From the NCBI RefSeq assembly GCF_039521365.1, contig NZ_BAAACF010000001.1:2142934-2206933 (forward strand): a DNA stretch of 64,000 nucleotides, given 5' to 3'. The position numbers were made by a program, and so were the translations under genes. The first letter of the stretch is position 1; the number at the start of each line of letters is the position of its first letter. The notes under the pieces were generated by a model. That model was given only the letters and a program-made list of their open reading frames with translations, did no database searches and was not told where the DNA came from. Source of the DNA: Clostridium_AW malenominatum. Lineage in GTDB: Bacteria > Bacillota > Clostridia > Clostridiales > Clostridiaceae. Below are positions 63,815 to 64,000 of the stretch, one piece after another.

Positions 63815-63945
63815 TCTCTCATCCCTTCCCTTATTTTTTCTTTATCTCTAATTTATATTATACCATGCATAGCATATATTTTTTGTGTTATAAAGTTAAG
63901 TCAATTTTATTTGGTATTATAGGTAAAATCAAATATATAATCATG

Positions 63946-63987
63946 ACCACCCGTAAAACGGGTGGTTTGCTCTAGCCCTATAAGGGC
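63946..63987. mobile_element. Twin palindromes at window edge, possible IS200/IS605-type end
   Basis: ACCACCCGT-AAA-ACGGGTGGT (63946-63966) is followed after 8 nt by GCCCT-ATA-AGGGC (63975-63987). The hairpin CCACCCG..CGGGTGG with a following TTTGCTC and second small stem resembles subterminal structures of IS200/IS605-family elements. The element itself would lie beyond the window, so this is provisional. Confidence 0.4.
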
Positions 63988-64000
63988 ATGTTACTGGCTG

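Overview
The window is AT-rich, low-GC Firmicute DNA with strong AGGAGG ribosome binding sites, frequent GTG/TTG starts and hairpin-plus-T-run terminators. Gene content points to an anaerobic, amino-acid-fermenting Clostridium sensu lato: tyrosine phenol-lyase with an NSS-type transporter, an enoate-reductase-type flavoenzyme beside an amino acid permease, an alanine/glycine-type symporter, a CotH spore-coat kinase and a type I-B CRISPR-Cas system. I see no rRNA or tRNA gene. The species cannot be fixed from the sequence alone.

Layout. 1-5.8 kb: 3' end of tatC, a DUF1292 protein, a CotH / DUF4956 / VTC operon and a divergent OmpR-type two-component system. 5.8-10.6 kb: an N-acyl-D-amino-acid utilisation island (cytosolic class-A-beta-lactamase-fold hydrolase, transporter, RpiR regulator, divergent D-aminoacylase). 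10.8-13.3 kb: a YwaF-like membrane protein, then a CPA2 cation/proton antiporter paired with a PII-like protein. 13.4-19.8 kb: an ECF sigma operon, an ABC-2 exporter and a NarL/DesK-type two-component system. 20-21.8 kb: small accessory genes. 21.9-25.6 kb: tyrosine catabolism (GntR regulator, NSS transporter, tyrosine phenol-lyase) with a 20-bp palindrome at the tpl promoter. 25.9-30.5 kb: TIM-barrel isomerase, MFS carrier, AGCS symporter, DeoR regulator. 30.7-37.6 kb: HDOD protein, metallo-hydrolase, SEC-C methionine aminopeptidase, small proteins including a DUF4177 gene with an apparent ATA start, and a PAS-GGDEF cyclase.

36.9-57.8 kb is the CRISPR region. Three arrays (33, 13 and 17 repeats by my count, 60 spacers) have three variants of one 30-nt repeat. 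Each has its leader on the right, so all are read on the minus strand. Arrays 2 and 3 flank a complete minus-strand operon cas6-cas8b-cas7-cas5-cas3-cas4-cas1-cas2. Three solitary repeats, a duplicated array-trailer block with a long hairpin, a decayed IS256-family transposase and truncated gene duplicates lie between arrays 1 and 2, showing repeated rearrangement. cas8b carries an internal ribosome binding site and in-frame ATG that would make a separate Cas11 small subunit. A terminator-like hairpin splits the interference-complex genes from cas3-cas4-cas1-cas2.

57.8-64 kb: an AraC-type regulator, enoate-reductase-family enzyme and APC permease (probably one regulon), a second copy of the unrecognised membrane protein family seen at 44 kb, and at the right edge two small palindromes that look like the end of an IS200/IS605-type element.
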